Source: Brevundimonas sp. UBA5713
Lineage (GTDB): Bacteria > Pseudomonadota > Alphaproteobacteria > Caulobacterales > Caulobacteraceae
Assembly (NCBI RefSeq): GCF_002419815.1
Contig: NZ_DIGV01000020.1
Coordinates: 668 to 7,834 of the forward strand
Length of the DNA stretch: 7,167 bases
Reading direction: 5' to 3'
Numbering within the stretch: the stretch's first letter is position 1; each line of letters opens with the position of its first letter. A program made the translations under genes and the position numbers. The notes below the pieces were generated by a model that saw only the letters and a list, made by a program, of their open reading frames with translations, made no database searches and had not been told where the DNA came from. Shown one piece after another: positions 1 to 5,926 of this stretch.

Positions 1-1274
1 CCGACGCCGACGGCCATGTCGGCGGGGGCGTTGTTGGGGTCACGCATGCTCATGGCGCCGTGGTCCATCGGCGCGGCGGCGGCTCCGGCTGTGGCGGCCC
101 CTGCAGCACCGTGTGCCGAGTGGTCCATGCCCGCCATGCTGCCGTGGTCCATGCCGCCCATGCCCATGTCGGTCATGGTCAGGTTCGGCACCTTGCGCAG
201 GGGGGGAACCTCGGCGGTCATGCCCATACGCGGGGCCAGGGTCGCGCGCCCCATGCCCGAACGGTCGATGGCCTCCGACACGATGGTGTAGGCGCGGTCC
301 TCAAGCGGACGGACGATGACGTCATAGGTCTCGGCGACCGAAATCTGGAACTCGTCCACCTCGACCGGGCGGACGTGCTCGCCGTCGGCCTGAACCACGG
401 TCATGGCCAGACCCGGAATGCGGACGTTGAAGATCGACATGGCCGAGGCGTTGATGACGCGCAGGCGCACCCGCTCGCCGGGCCGGAACAGGCCGGTCCA
501 GTTCTCCTCAGGCCCGTGGCCGTTGACCAGATAGGTGTAAGTCGTGCCGTTGACGTCCAGGATGTCGCGCGGGTCCATCCGCATGGCCCCCCACATCCGG
601 CGCTCGGCCAGGCTCATACCGTCCGATCCGTCCAGCAGGCCCGCCAGTGTGGTCTTCTGCATGTTGAAGTAGCCGGGGCTCTTCTTCAGCTTGGCCAGGA
701 TTTCGTGCGGATGCATGAAGCTCCAGTCCGACAGGACCAGAACATGCTCGCGGTCATAGCCGACCGGATCGGCGCCCGCCGGGTCGATGACGATGGGGCC
801 ATAGTGGCCCATGGCCTCCTGCAAACCCGAGTGGCTGTGATACCAGTAGGTGCCCGACTGCTTCAGCGGAAACTCATAGACAAAGGTCTCGCGCGGCTTG
901 ATGCCGGGGAAGCTGACGCCCGGCACACCGTCCATCTGGAACGGCAGCAGCAAGCCATGCCAATGGATCGAGGTGTCCTCGTCCAGTGTGTTGGTGACCG
1001 ACAGGCGCACGTTCTGGCCTTCGCGCATCCGCAACATGGGGGCGGGCAACAGGCCGTTGACCGTCACCGCATGGCCGGTGCGCCCGCCGACGATGAATTC
1101 GGAACGGCCCACCGTCAGGTCGATATTCGGCCCCGCCAGCGTCGGCAAATCGGCGCGCAGCCCGGCTGATCCGGTCTGAGCCCAAGCGGGTAGGAGCCCT
1201 TGCAATCCCAGCAGGCCGCCACCCGCGACGGCGCCACGAAGAAGGGTTCGACGATCGAAGTGTGGGGTCGACAT
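1..1274 (-). CDS. copA: CopA multicopper oxidase, copper resistance (3' end outside window)
   Basis: This is a periplasmic multicopper oxidase of the CopA/PcoA type, which oxidises Cu(I) to less toxic Cu(II). About 424 codons are present; the family is usually about 580-620 aa, so the third cupredoxin domain with its HxxHxH and HCHxxxH copper ligands lies off the left edge. The N-terminus has a twin-arginine signal (DRRTLLRG, residues 7-14), a hydrophobic stretch and a probable cut after AWA (30-32). Copper ligands of the first domain are visible as HWHG (H104, H106) and HSH (H146, H148). Residues about 367-411 form a Met/His-rich segment with repeated MDHG/MDHS units, typical of CopA and a likely Cu(I)-docking loop. 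The ATG at 1274 is chosen because it directly precedes the Tat signal and has AAGGAA 10 nt upstream. It lies 117 nt downstream of the ECF sigma gene on the same strand, so it may be co-transcribed or have its own promoter in that gap. Confidence 0.95.
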   Translation of the reverse strand, partial: MSTPHFDRRTLLRGAVAGGGLLGLQGLLPAWAQTGSAGLRADLPTLAGPNIDLTVGRSEFIVGGRTGHAVTVNGLLPAPMLRMREGQNVRLSVTNTLDEDTSIHWHGLLLPFQMDGVPGVSFPGIKPRETFVYEFPLKQSGTYWYHSHSGLQEAMGHYGPIVIDPAGADPVGYDREHVLVLSDWSFMHPHEILAKLKKSPGYFNMQKTTLAGLLDGSDGMSLAERRMWGAMRMDPRDILDVNGTTYTYLVNGHGPEENWTGLFRPGERVRLRVINASAMSIFNVRIPGLAMTVVQADGEHVRPVEVDEFQISVAETYDVIVRPLEDRAYTIVSEAIDRSGMGRATLAPRMGMTAEVPPLRKVPNLTMTDMGMGGMDHGSMAGMDHSAHGAAGAATAGAAAAPMDHGAMSMRDPNNAPADMAVGV

Positions 1275-1284
1275 CAGCAAGAAG

Positions 1285-1290
1285 TTCCTT
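1285..1290 (-). promoter_or_regulatory. Ribosome binding site of copA
   Basis: AAGGAA on the minus strand, 10 nt before the copA ATG at 1274. It supports that start over the internal methionines, which would remove the Tat signal. Confidence 0.6.
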
Positions 1291-1391
1291 GATCTGCTAT
1301 TCAGCCATTCGTTCAGATACGCATCCTGGCGACCAAGCCCTTGCGACAGGACGCCACAGCCACCCAGATCAAAGCCTTCTGCGCCTTCCCA

Positions 1392-1973
1392 TCATGGCGG
1401 GGTCAGGCGCCTTCGCTCGGCTTGGCGCGCCAAGACCTCTGATAATTTCTTGCGCGCGCGGGCGATGCGGGTCTCCACAGCCTTCGGCGTGACGCCCAGG
1501 ATTGTTGCGATCTCGGCATGAGACCGCCCTTCGAGCGTCGCGAGCAGGAGGGGAGCCTTCAGGCCGTCCGGAAGGTCTGCCAACGCGCGTTTCAGGTCCG
1601 CCACCCTGCGCAGGTCGTCCAGCCGGACCTCGGGTGTAGGCGTATCGTCGCTCACCGTTGTCGCCTCGGGCGCATCAAGACCCATGACCCCGCGCACGAC
1701 GCGGCGAACCGCTCTCCGACGGCTCCAATCGCGACATTTGTTCAGGGCGATGGAGCGCAGCCAGACATCGAAGGGCCGCGTCGGATCGTATCGTCGCACG
1801 GCCAGCCAGGCGGCGACATAGGTCTCCTGCAACAGGTCGTGGGCCTCGTCCTCGTCACCGACATAGCGGCGGATGAAGCGATGCAGATCGCCCTTGGTCG
1901 CAGCCATCAGGGCGGTGAAGGAGGCTCGGTCTCCGCCTGCCGCGCGAACCTCGATGCTCTGCTCGGCTTCCAC
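1392..1973 (-). CDS. ECF-type RNA polymerase sigma factor, CnrH-like
   Basis: A 193-aa group IV (ECF) sigma factor that would direct RNA polymerase to metal-stress promoters. Region 2 spans about residues 19-87 and includes the DEDEAHDLLQETYVAAW core-binding helix and the basic WSRRR end. Region 4 spans about 127-178, with the helix-turn-helix around SHAEIATILGVTPKAVETRIARARKKL (151-177). No regulatory C-terminal domain is present. The start is a GTG, three codons after the in-frame TAA of the preceding gene; nothing further upstream is possible, and no good Shine-Dalgarno is visible, so translation is probably coupled to that gene. Position and length match CnrH (about 191 aa), which follows cnrX in the cnrYXH operon of Cupriavidus. 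The identity of the ECF subgroup is inferred from context rather than from signature residues. Confidence 0.9.
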   Translation of the reverse strand: MEAEQSIEVRAAGGDRASFTALMAATKGDLHRFIRRYVGDEDEAHDLLQETYVAAWLAVRRYDPTRPFDVWLRSIALNKCRDWSRRRAVRRVVRGVMGLDAPEATTVSDDTPTPEVRLDDLRRVADLKRALADLPDGLKAPLLLATLEGRSHAEIATILGVTPKAVETRIARARKKLSEVLARQAERRRLTPP

Positions 1974-1982
1974 GCGCGGCGC

Positions 1983-2423
1983 TTATCCGGCGTCGTGACG
2001 CAAAGCGTCGACGACCGCTTTGTCGAACACCTCGGCCTGGGCCGGGGTCAATACGGATCGCATCTCGAAGACATGGGCGATTGTCGCCTTCTGGAGATCG
2101 CCCATGGCGACATGGAAATGATCCACCGCCGCTTGAACCTGGGGCGTGTCGCCGTTGCTGGCGGCAATGGCAGCCGCCAGTTCGCGATTGGCGGCGCGGA
2201 CTTCGGCCTCCAGCGCGGGTCGTTGAACGGCGAAGCGGGCTTCGATGACGTCAAGGCGATGGTCTTGATCTGGACTCAGATCGAGTTTTTTATGGACGAT
2301 GCTGTGAAGGTTAGGAGGCTGCCGCTCTCGCATGACCCAGGTCGCGGTCCCCCAGGTCGTCGCACCGCTGGCCAGCGCCGCCAGGATCGCCGTGATGAGT
2401 ATGGACTTCCAGTTCGCCCTCAT
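1983..2423 (-). CDS. CnrX-like periplasmic heavy-metal sensor
   Basis: A 146-aa membrane-anchored periplasmic protein of the CnrX/NccX (Metal_resist, heavy-metal sensor) family. Residues 1-6 are basic, 7-30 form one membrane anchor, and the rest is a helical periplasmic domain. The five residues that bind Ni/Co in CnrX (H42, H46, E63, H119, M123 by established structure work) are matched here by H40, H44, E61, H117 and M121, a constant offset of two, and the length (CnrX 148 aa) agrees. The family senses metal in the periplasm and relays this to the CnrY anti-sigma factor so that the sigma factor is freed. The ATG at 2423 overlaps the preceding stop as ATGA, so translation is coupled. No clear Shine-Dalgarno is present, but a 16-bp palindrome abuts the start codon. 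Which metal it senses (Ni, Co, Cu or Zn) cannot be read from the sequence. Confidence 0.88.
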   Translation of the reverse strand: MRANWKSILITAILAALASGATTWGTATWVMRERQPPNLHSIVHKKLDLSPDQDHRLDVIEARFAVQRPALEAEVRAANRELAAAIAASNGDTPQVQAAVDHFHVAMGDLQKATIAHVFEMRSVLTPAQAEVFDKAVVDALRHDAG

Positions 2424-2698
2424 CCCTGGACGTCCAGGGTGGTGAGCGGCGACAAACCGGCCGACACGGTGAAAATCCGCATTTCGGAAGGCTCCGGCCG
2501 AGGCGCTAGAAGCATCAGACCTCCATTCGTGACGCCGACGACAAGGGCAAGTGCCACAGCCGCTACGCGGACGTGGCCTAGGCGCGCACGGTCCTTGCGT
2601 TCACTGACCCGCGCCCAGACGGCATCTTCCACGCCGGCGAGCAGCGCGGTGTCATCTGGCGCAACCATTCCAATCAGTCTGTCCATATCATCAATCAT
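2420..2698 (-). CDS. Small membrane anti-sigma factor, CnrY-like
   Basis: A 92-aa protein with a charged cytoplasmic N-terminal part (1-42), one predicted membrane helix at about 43-65 (from VRVAAVALALVVGV onward) and a short periplasmic tail. This is the plan of CnrY/NccY (about 95 aa), which holds the ECF sigma factor at the membrane through its N-terminal segment and is controlled by CnrX on the outside. Sequence similarity alone is weak for such a short protein. The call rests on topology, length and its place as first gene of a Y-X-H series. The ATG at 2698 has an AGGCAGGTG-type ribosome site just upstream; a second in-frame ATG (M5) is a less likely alternative. The gene overlaps the sensor gene by 4 nt, indicating one operon. 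Confidence 0.75.
   Translation of the reverse strand: MIDDMDRLIGMVAPDDTALLAGVEDAVWARVSERKDRARLGHVRVAAVALALVVGVTNGGLMLLAPRPEPSEMRIFTVSAGLSPLTTLDVQG
2424..2439. repeat. Perfect 16-bp palindrome at the start of the metal-sensor gene
   Basis: CCCTGGACGTCCAGGG equals its own reverse complement. On the minus-strand mRNA it lies inside the last codons of the anti-sigma gene and ends immediately before the sensor ATG at 2423. As RNA it could fold into a 6-bp stem with an ACGU loop touching the start codon. As DNA it could be a dimeric protein site. It may also simply reflect codon choice. Confidence 0.55.
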
Positions 2699-2826
2699 TC
2701 CGCACCTGCCTCACGCCCCATCTGCCATACGCGCCAGCTTCGCGTTCCCCTTACGAGGGGATGAGCCGCCGCCCGCGTAGATACCAGAGAACGACCGGGA
2801 CATCCCGTCGGTCAAGGGGGAGCGAT
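2699..2826. promoter_or_regulatory. Divergent promoter region between the sigma operon and the acyltransferase operon
   Basis: These 128 bases separate two divergent operons and must hold both promoters. On the minus strand a GGAAC (2748-2744), preceded by more G residues, resembles an ECF -35 element. No convincing -10 lies at the usual 16-17 nt spacing (GTATGG is only 13 nt away), so this is a weak candidate for autoregulation. The inverted repeat at 2746-2761 overlaps it. On the plus strand no clear sigma-70 promoter is visible; the acyltransferase ribosome site AAGGGGGAG lies at 2814-2822. Confidence 0.5.
2746..2761. repeat. Inverted repeat in the divergent promoter region
   Basis: TCCCCT and AGGGGA arms (6 bp) are separated by TACG. 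It could be an operator, or a small RNA hairpin in a leader. It lacks a following T-run on either strand, so a terminator is unlikely. It overlaps the possible GGAAC element on the minus strand. Confidence 0.45.
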
Positions 2827-3789
2827 ATGAACGACAGATCAGGCCCCATACGGGTTCCTTTTCCTGACGTGCTCGATCCGCTCACCGGCGTGAGGTTCTT
2901 TCTCGCGCTCGGCGTCGTCCTGTTTCACTACCAGCTTCAATGGACGCTTCCCGACGAAGCCGTCGGGCTGTTGGATCGCGCGCGGCTAGGCGTGGACGTC
3001 TTTTTCATCCTGTCAGGCTTCATCCTCACGCATGTGTATCTGCAAGGGGACGGCTTCCCCGATTACCGAAGGTTCCTCGCGGCGCGGTTCGCGCGGATTT
3101 ATCCGGCTCATCTGTTCATCCTGCTGGGCATGCTTGGACTTGTGTTGCTTGCGCCTCTGTTCGGCGTCGGATTGGAGCCGGGCCGCTTCAACCCTGCTGA
3201 CTTCGCCGGCACTCTGTTGCTCGTCCAGGCCTGGTTTCCGCGCGAAACCATGGTCCTGTGGAATGGTCCAGCCTGGTCTCTTTCGGCGGAATGGTTCGCC
3301 TACCTTGCGTTTCCCGCCTACGCCGCTCTGGCTCTCCGGCTGCGGGCGAGACCGTGGGTCATCATCGCACTTGCAGCGATACTGTTCGTCGCGCTCGACG
3401 CATTCTATCGCGCTCAGTTCGGTCGGGTGTTGCCTCGGGCCGAGGACAGCATGGGCATCCTGCGCATCGTCCCTGAATTCCTCTATGGCATAGGTCTCTA
3501 CTACCTCGGTCAGCGCTGGACGCCGTCGCCCCGCGTGTCGGTCATGGGCGCCTTGGCGACCACGGCCGCGCTGCTCACTCTCATGCAACTCGGCGCCGAC
3601 GACCGCATTATCGTCGCGGCGGCCGGTCCCTTCGTTCTGTCGCTCGCTCTGTTGGCCAAGGCACGTGTGCGGACCTGCCTGTCCCATCCCGTGGCCCTGT
3701 TCGCAGGCGAGGCTTCGTTCGCCCTCTACCTCGTCCACATCCTAATCCTGATGGTTTGGCGCAACGCGGCGCAAGCGTTCTTCGGCTGA
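2827..3789 (+). CDS. Membrane acyltransferase, family 3 (OafA/YrhL-like), ended early by an in-frame TGA
   Basis: A polytopic inner-membrane acyltransferase of the acyltransferase-3 family, whose members move acyl groups onto sugars, lipids or glycans of the envelope. The product to the first stop is 320 aa. Family marks are R23-x10-H34 (GVRFFLALGVVLFHY), with the proposed catalytic His, VDVFFILSGFILTHVY (about 57-72), RFARIYPAH near residue 95, and WSLSAEWFAYLAFP near 152-165, followed by further hydrophobic helices. The ATG at 2827 is preferred over the open frame from 2761 because AAGGGGGAG lies just before it and the extra 22 residues are basic and unlike the family. The TGA at 3787 is followed by an open in-frame continuation encoding a normal family C-terminus (see 3790-3981), so the 320-aa form lacks its last helix and is probably impaired unless read through. 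It is the first gene of a plus-strand operon, and its substrate is unknown. Confidence 0.88.
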   Translation: MNDRSGPIRVPFPDVLDPLTGVRFFLALGVVLFHYQLQWTLPDEAVGLLDRARLGVDVFFILSGFILTHVYLQGDGFPDYRRFLAARFARIYPAHLFILLGMLGLVLLAPLFGVGLEPGRFNPADFAGTLLLVQAWFPRETMVLWNGPAWSLSAEWFAYLAFPAYAALALRLRARPWVIIALAAILFVALDAFYRAQFGRVLPRAEDSMGILRIVPEFLYGIGLYYLGQRWTPSPRVSVMGALATTAALLTLMQLGADDRIIVAAAGPFVLSLALLAKARVRTCLSHPVALFAGEASFALYLVHILILMVWRNAAQAFFG

Positions 3790-3981
3790 CCCGGTGACTA
3801 CCGGATGGGCATGTCAGAGCTGGCCGCCATGCTGGTGTTGACGCTCGCCGCCGCCGCAGCCATCCATGTCTTCGTCGAGCGCCCCGGCCGTCGGCTGCTC
3901 CGGGCGTGGATGGCACCGCAACGCGCTGATCCCGTGGAAGCCAGACGATCCATTCACAGCGATCAAGGAGAACCCTTTTGA
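3790..3981 (+). pseudogene. C-terminal part of the acyltransferase beyond the in-frame stop
   Basis: In the same frame as the acyltransferase, 63 sense codons follow the TGA before a second TGA at 3979. They encode a hydrophobic helix (ELAAMLVLTLAAAAAIHVF) and then VERPGRRLLRAW, which is the usual end of acyltransferase-3 proteins (a VE-[RK]-P-x-R-R type motif after the last helix). The total would be about 384 codons, normal for the family. The second stop overlaps the next gene's start as TTGA, an operon junction that makes sense only if ribosomes once reached it. This points to a recent single-base nonsense change (for example from TGG or CGA), a sequence error, or TGA readthrough. An ATG at 3811 could start a separate small peptide, but it has no obvious ribosome site. 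Confidence 0.8.
3965..3970 (+). promoter_or_regulatory. Ribosome binding site of the DUF411 gene
   Basis: A full AAGGAG lies 7 nt before the TTG at 3978. It decides this unusual start, since no ATG occurs in the DUF411 frame before residue 52. Confidence 0.75.
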
Positions 3982-4454
3982 ACCCCGCCATCTTGAACCG
4001 TCGCCTGCTGCTGGGCGTCGGCCTGTTCATCGGCTTGACCGGAACCGCCTGCGCTCAGACGCGTCCGTCGAGGAACCTGACGGTCTTCAAGACGCCGACC
4101 TGCGCCTGTTGCGACGGATGGATCGAGCACATGCGCGCGGCAGGCTTCAGCACCACCATCACGGTTCTTCCAAGCCTCCAGTCGATCCAGAGCAGTCGGG
4201 GAATACCGGACGCGCTGGCCTCCTGTCACACCGGCCTGATCGATGGCTATCTGGTCGAGGGTCATGTGCCGGCTCAGGATGTCATCCGCCTGCTGGCCGA
4301 GCGACCGACCGCAATCGGTATCGCCGTGCCGGCCATGCCGCTCGGTTCGCCCGGCATGGAGACGCCGCAGGGACAAAAGGAGCCCTACGACACCCTGCTG
4401 GTGCTTCGCTCGGGCGCGACCCGCGTGTTCGCTCGCCACAACCAACTGGCCTGA
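3978..4454 (+). CDS. Secreted DUF411 protein, metal-linked (CxCC motif)
   Basis: A 158-aa exported protein of family DUF411 (PF04214), commonly found beside copper and other metal resistance genes and thought to bind metal; its biochemical role is not settled. Residues 1-26 are a signal peptide (basic NRR, hydrophobic LLLGVGLFIGL, cut near ACA-Q27; a lipoprotein cut before C25 is less likely). The mature part begins with a thioredoxin-like strand and TPTCACCDGW with C42, C44 and C45, then ASCHTGLIDGYLVEGHVPA (about 81-99, with C83 and H84), then the family's AVPAMPLGSPGMETP stretch and a C-terminal RVFARH. The start is TTG, supported by a strong AAGGAG 7 nt upstream, and overlaps the end of the acyltransferase frame by 4 nt. 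It is the second gene of the plus-strand operon, 49 nt before the NTF2-like gene. Confidence 0.92.
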   Translation: MNPAILNRRLLLGVGLFIGLTGTACAQTRPSRNLTVFKTPTCACCDGWIEHMRAAGFSTTITVLPSLQSIQSSRGIPDALASCHTGLIDGYLVEGHVPAQDVIRLLAERPTAIGIAVPAMPLGSPGMETPQGQKEPYDTLLVLRSGATRVFARHNQLA

Positions 4455-4503
4455 CGCAGATCGCGCTCAGCCCATTCAGATCACCCACAATCCGGAGCCT
4501 GTA

Positions 4504-4995
4504 ATGTCTCGCACATCCCTTGCCCTCATCCTGTCGTTCGCCGTGTTCACGGCGACACCCGCCTTCGCCCAGGACCACGCTCACGGCCATGATCCCGCCG
4601 TAGGTTCGGTAGCTGTGGCAGCAGCGGACGCCGCCACCGCCGTTGATGCCTTTCACGCCGCGCTCAAGGCCGGCGATACGGCTGCCGCGCTGGCCCTGTT
4701 GGCGCCGGAGGTGATGATCTTTGAAGAAGGCGGGGCCGAGCGGTCGCGCGACGAATACGCCTCCCACCACCTGGGCTCAGACGCCGCCTTCGCCGCTGCG
4801 TCTGAGGCGACGGTGACGCGGCGGTCCGGCTGGGCCGACGGCGATGTCGCCTGGATTACCAGCGAAGGCCGCACGACGGGCCAATTCAACAGCCGCGCCG
4901 TGGACCGGCTCACGACCGAGACGATGGTCTTGAAGCGGCACGCCGAAGGCTGGCGCATCCATCACATCCACTGGTCGTCGCGCGCCCCCAGTTAG
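4504..4995 (+). CDS. Secreted NTF2-like (SnoaL/DUF4440-type) protein with His-rich N-terminus
   Basis: A 163-aa exported protein. Residues 1-22 form a Sec signal peptide ending in AFA, followed by QDHAHGHDP with H25, H27 and H29, a possible metal-binding tail at the mature N-terminus. From about 45 to 160 the sequence has the NTF2-like cone fold pattern: an AVDAFHAALKAGD helix, LLAPEVMIFEEGG, a YASHHLG helix, strands with DGDVAWITSEGRTTG, and a final TETMVLKRHAEGWRIHHIHWSSR strand rich in His. Such domains occur in enzymes and in non-catalytic binding proteins, and no function can be assigned. The ATG at 4504 is chosen over a longer open frame because it starts the signal peptide and has GGAG 6 nt upstream. 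It follows the DUF411 gene by 49 nt and faces copD, with only 12 nt between the two stops. Confidence 0.87.
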   Translation: MSRTSLALILSFAVFTATPAFAQDHAHGHDPAVGSVAVAAADAATAVDAFHAALKAGDTAAALALLAPEVMIFEEGGAERSRDEYASHHLGSDAAFAAASEATVTRRSGWADGDVAWITSEGRTTGQFNSRAVDRLTTETMVLKRHAEGWRIHHIHWSSRAPS

Positions 4996-5007
4996 GCGTC
5001 CGCTACG

Positions 5008-5922
5008 TCACATGGCCGACGGCGGGGCGAGCGTGCCCACCACCGCGACGACGGCCAGCAACGCAGCCCCGACCAGCGTCTCCGCGACGACGCTACGTCG
5101 GAGCCGTTGAAGCGCCTGTCGAGTGTCTTCGCCGCCCGCCAGCGCCGAACCCAGGACAGGTGTCAGGCGAAAGCGGTTTCCTGCCGCCAGGGCGAGCATC
5201 AGGCCGAACAACACGAGTTTGGCGATCAGAAGCTGGCCGTAGACGCTGGCTCCCAGGTCTCCAACGCGTGCGGGGCCGACCAGGAACCAACTGTTCACGA
5301 GGCCGGTCAGGACCAGCAACCCGACGGCCAGGGTCCCAAGGCCGGCGAAGCCGTGCAGGGCGTTGTGGATGGTCAAATCGTCCGGCGCGGCCCGGCGCAG
5401 CAGGAGGATTGTCAAGGCTGCCAGAGCCCCCAGCCACAATGCGGCGGCCGCAGCATGGATGATGTCGGCAAAAAGGTGGAGAAGCCCGCCAGCCCCCTCG
5501 GTCGCGGCCCCATGGCCGGTCCAGGCGAAGCTGGCGGCCACGATCAATCCTGCCCCCACCGTCAGTCCCCAGAGCGTTCGCCCAGGCTTCAGAGAGGCAA
5601 GTGCGACAAGGCTGAAAATTGCGACGACAGCCCGAGCGACCATGGCCATGCCCAAGGTCGTGCCGGTGACCATGAAGGATAGCGAAGCGGGCTTGACGGC
5701 TTCGCTCAACGAACCCGCCATGACGGCGGTCTGCATCACCAAGGCGGCCAGTGAGCCTATCGCCACGACGACCGACGAGACGATCAACGTGGGACGCGCC
5801 CATGTCAGGTTCAGGGCGTCGCCGCCCTTGAAGCTGTAGAGCAGGAACAGCGGCGCGCCGAGAAGGACGACCGCACCGCTGTATTGAAGCCAGCGGAGGG
5901 CGATGATCGCGAATTCGAGCAC
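5008..5922 (-). CDS. copD: CopD copper-resistance inner membrane protein
   Basis: A 304-aa polytopic membrane protein of the CopD/PcoD family (PF05425 domain in the second half), thought to pass copper across the inner membrane together with CopC. About eight hydrophobic helices can be traced. Conserved histidines lie at H137 (AWTGHG), H149 and H156 (DIIHAAAAALWLGAL), the last in the typical HAAAxxxWLG family motif that may bind copper. The length is normal for the family. The start is GTG at 5922, 4 nt after the copC stop, with no strong ribosome site, so translation is probably coupled to copC. The gene ends 12 nt from the convergent NTF2-like gene, and no separate terminator fits in that gap. 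Confidence 0.92.
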   Translation of the reverse strand: MLEFAIIALRWLQYSGAVVLLGAPLFLLYSFKGGDALNLTWARPTLIVSSVVVAIGSLAALVMQTAVMAGSLSEAVKPASLSFMVTGTTLGMAMVARAVVAIFSLVALASLKPGRTLWGLTVGAGLIVAASFAWTGHGAATEGAGGLLHLFADIIHAAAAALWLGALAALTILLLRRAAPDDLTIHNALHGFAGLGTLAVGLLVLTGLVNSWFLVGPARVGDLGASVYGQLLIAKLVLFGLMLALAAGNRFRLTPVLGSALAGGEDTRQALQRLRRSVVAETLVGAALLAVVAVVGTLAPPSAM

Positions 5923-5926
5923 GGCG

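Noticed and set aside
60..1169. Long plus-strand open frame (369 codons) opposite copA
   Set aside because: It is antisense to the clearly recognisable CopA; its product is Arg/His/Gly-rich with no family features, the usual by-product of GC-rich coding DNA.
1325..1350. Imperfect dyad around CAAGCCCTTG upstream of copA as a copper-regulator operator
   Set aside because: The arms are only 4 bp with asymmetric flanks, it does not match the CueR-type operators I know, and no promoter elements are placed around it convincingly.
1518..2780. Long plus-strand open frame (420 codons) opposite the sigma, sensor and anti-sigma genes
   Set aside because: It spans three well-supported minus-strand genes and their junctions, and its translation has no recognisable domain.
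2761..2826. N-terminal extension of the acyltransferase from the ATG at 2761
   Set aside because: The 22 extra residues are basic and unlike the family, and the ATG at 2827 has its own ribosome site just upstream.
3013..3738. Minus-strand open frame (241 codons) opposite the acyltransferase
   Set aside because: The product is highly charged and low in complexity, and it lies opposite a gene with clear motifs and membrane helices.
4996..5007. Bidirectional terminator between the NTF2-like gene and copD
   Set aside because: The gap is only 12 nt and shows no stem-loop or T-run; any terminator must lie within the coding regions.
5093..5803. Overlapping open frames in other frames and on the other strand of copD
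   Set aside because: Arg/Gly/His-rich shadows of the CopD coding sequence without start signals or family motifs.
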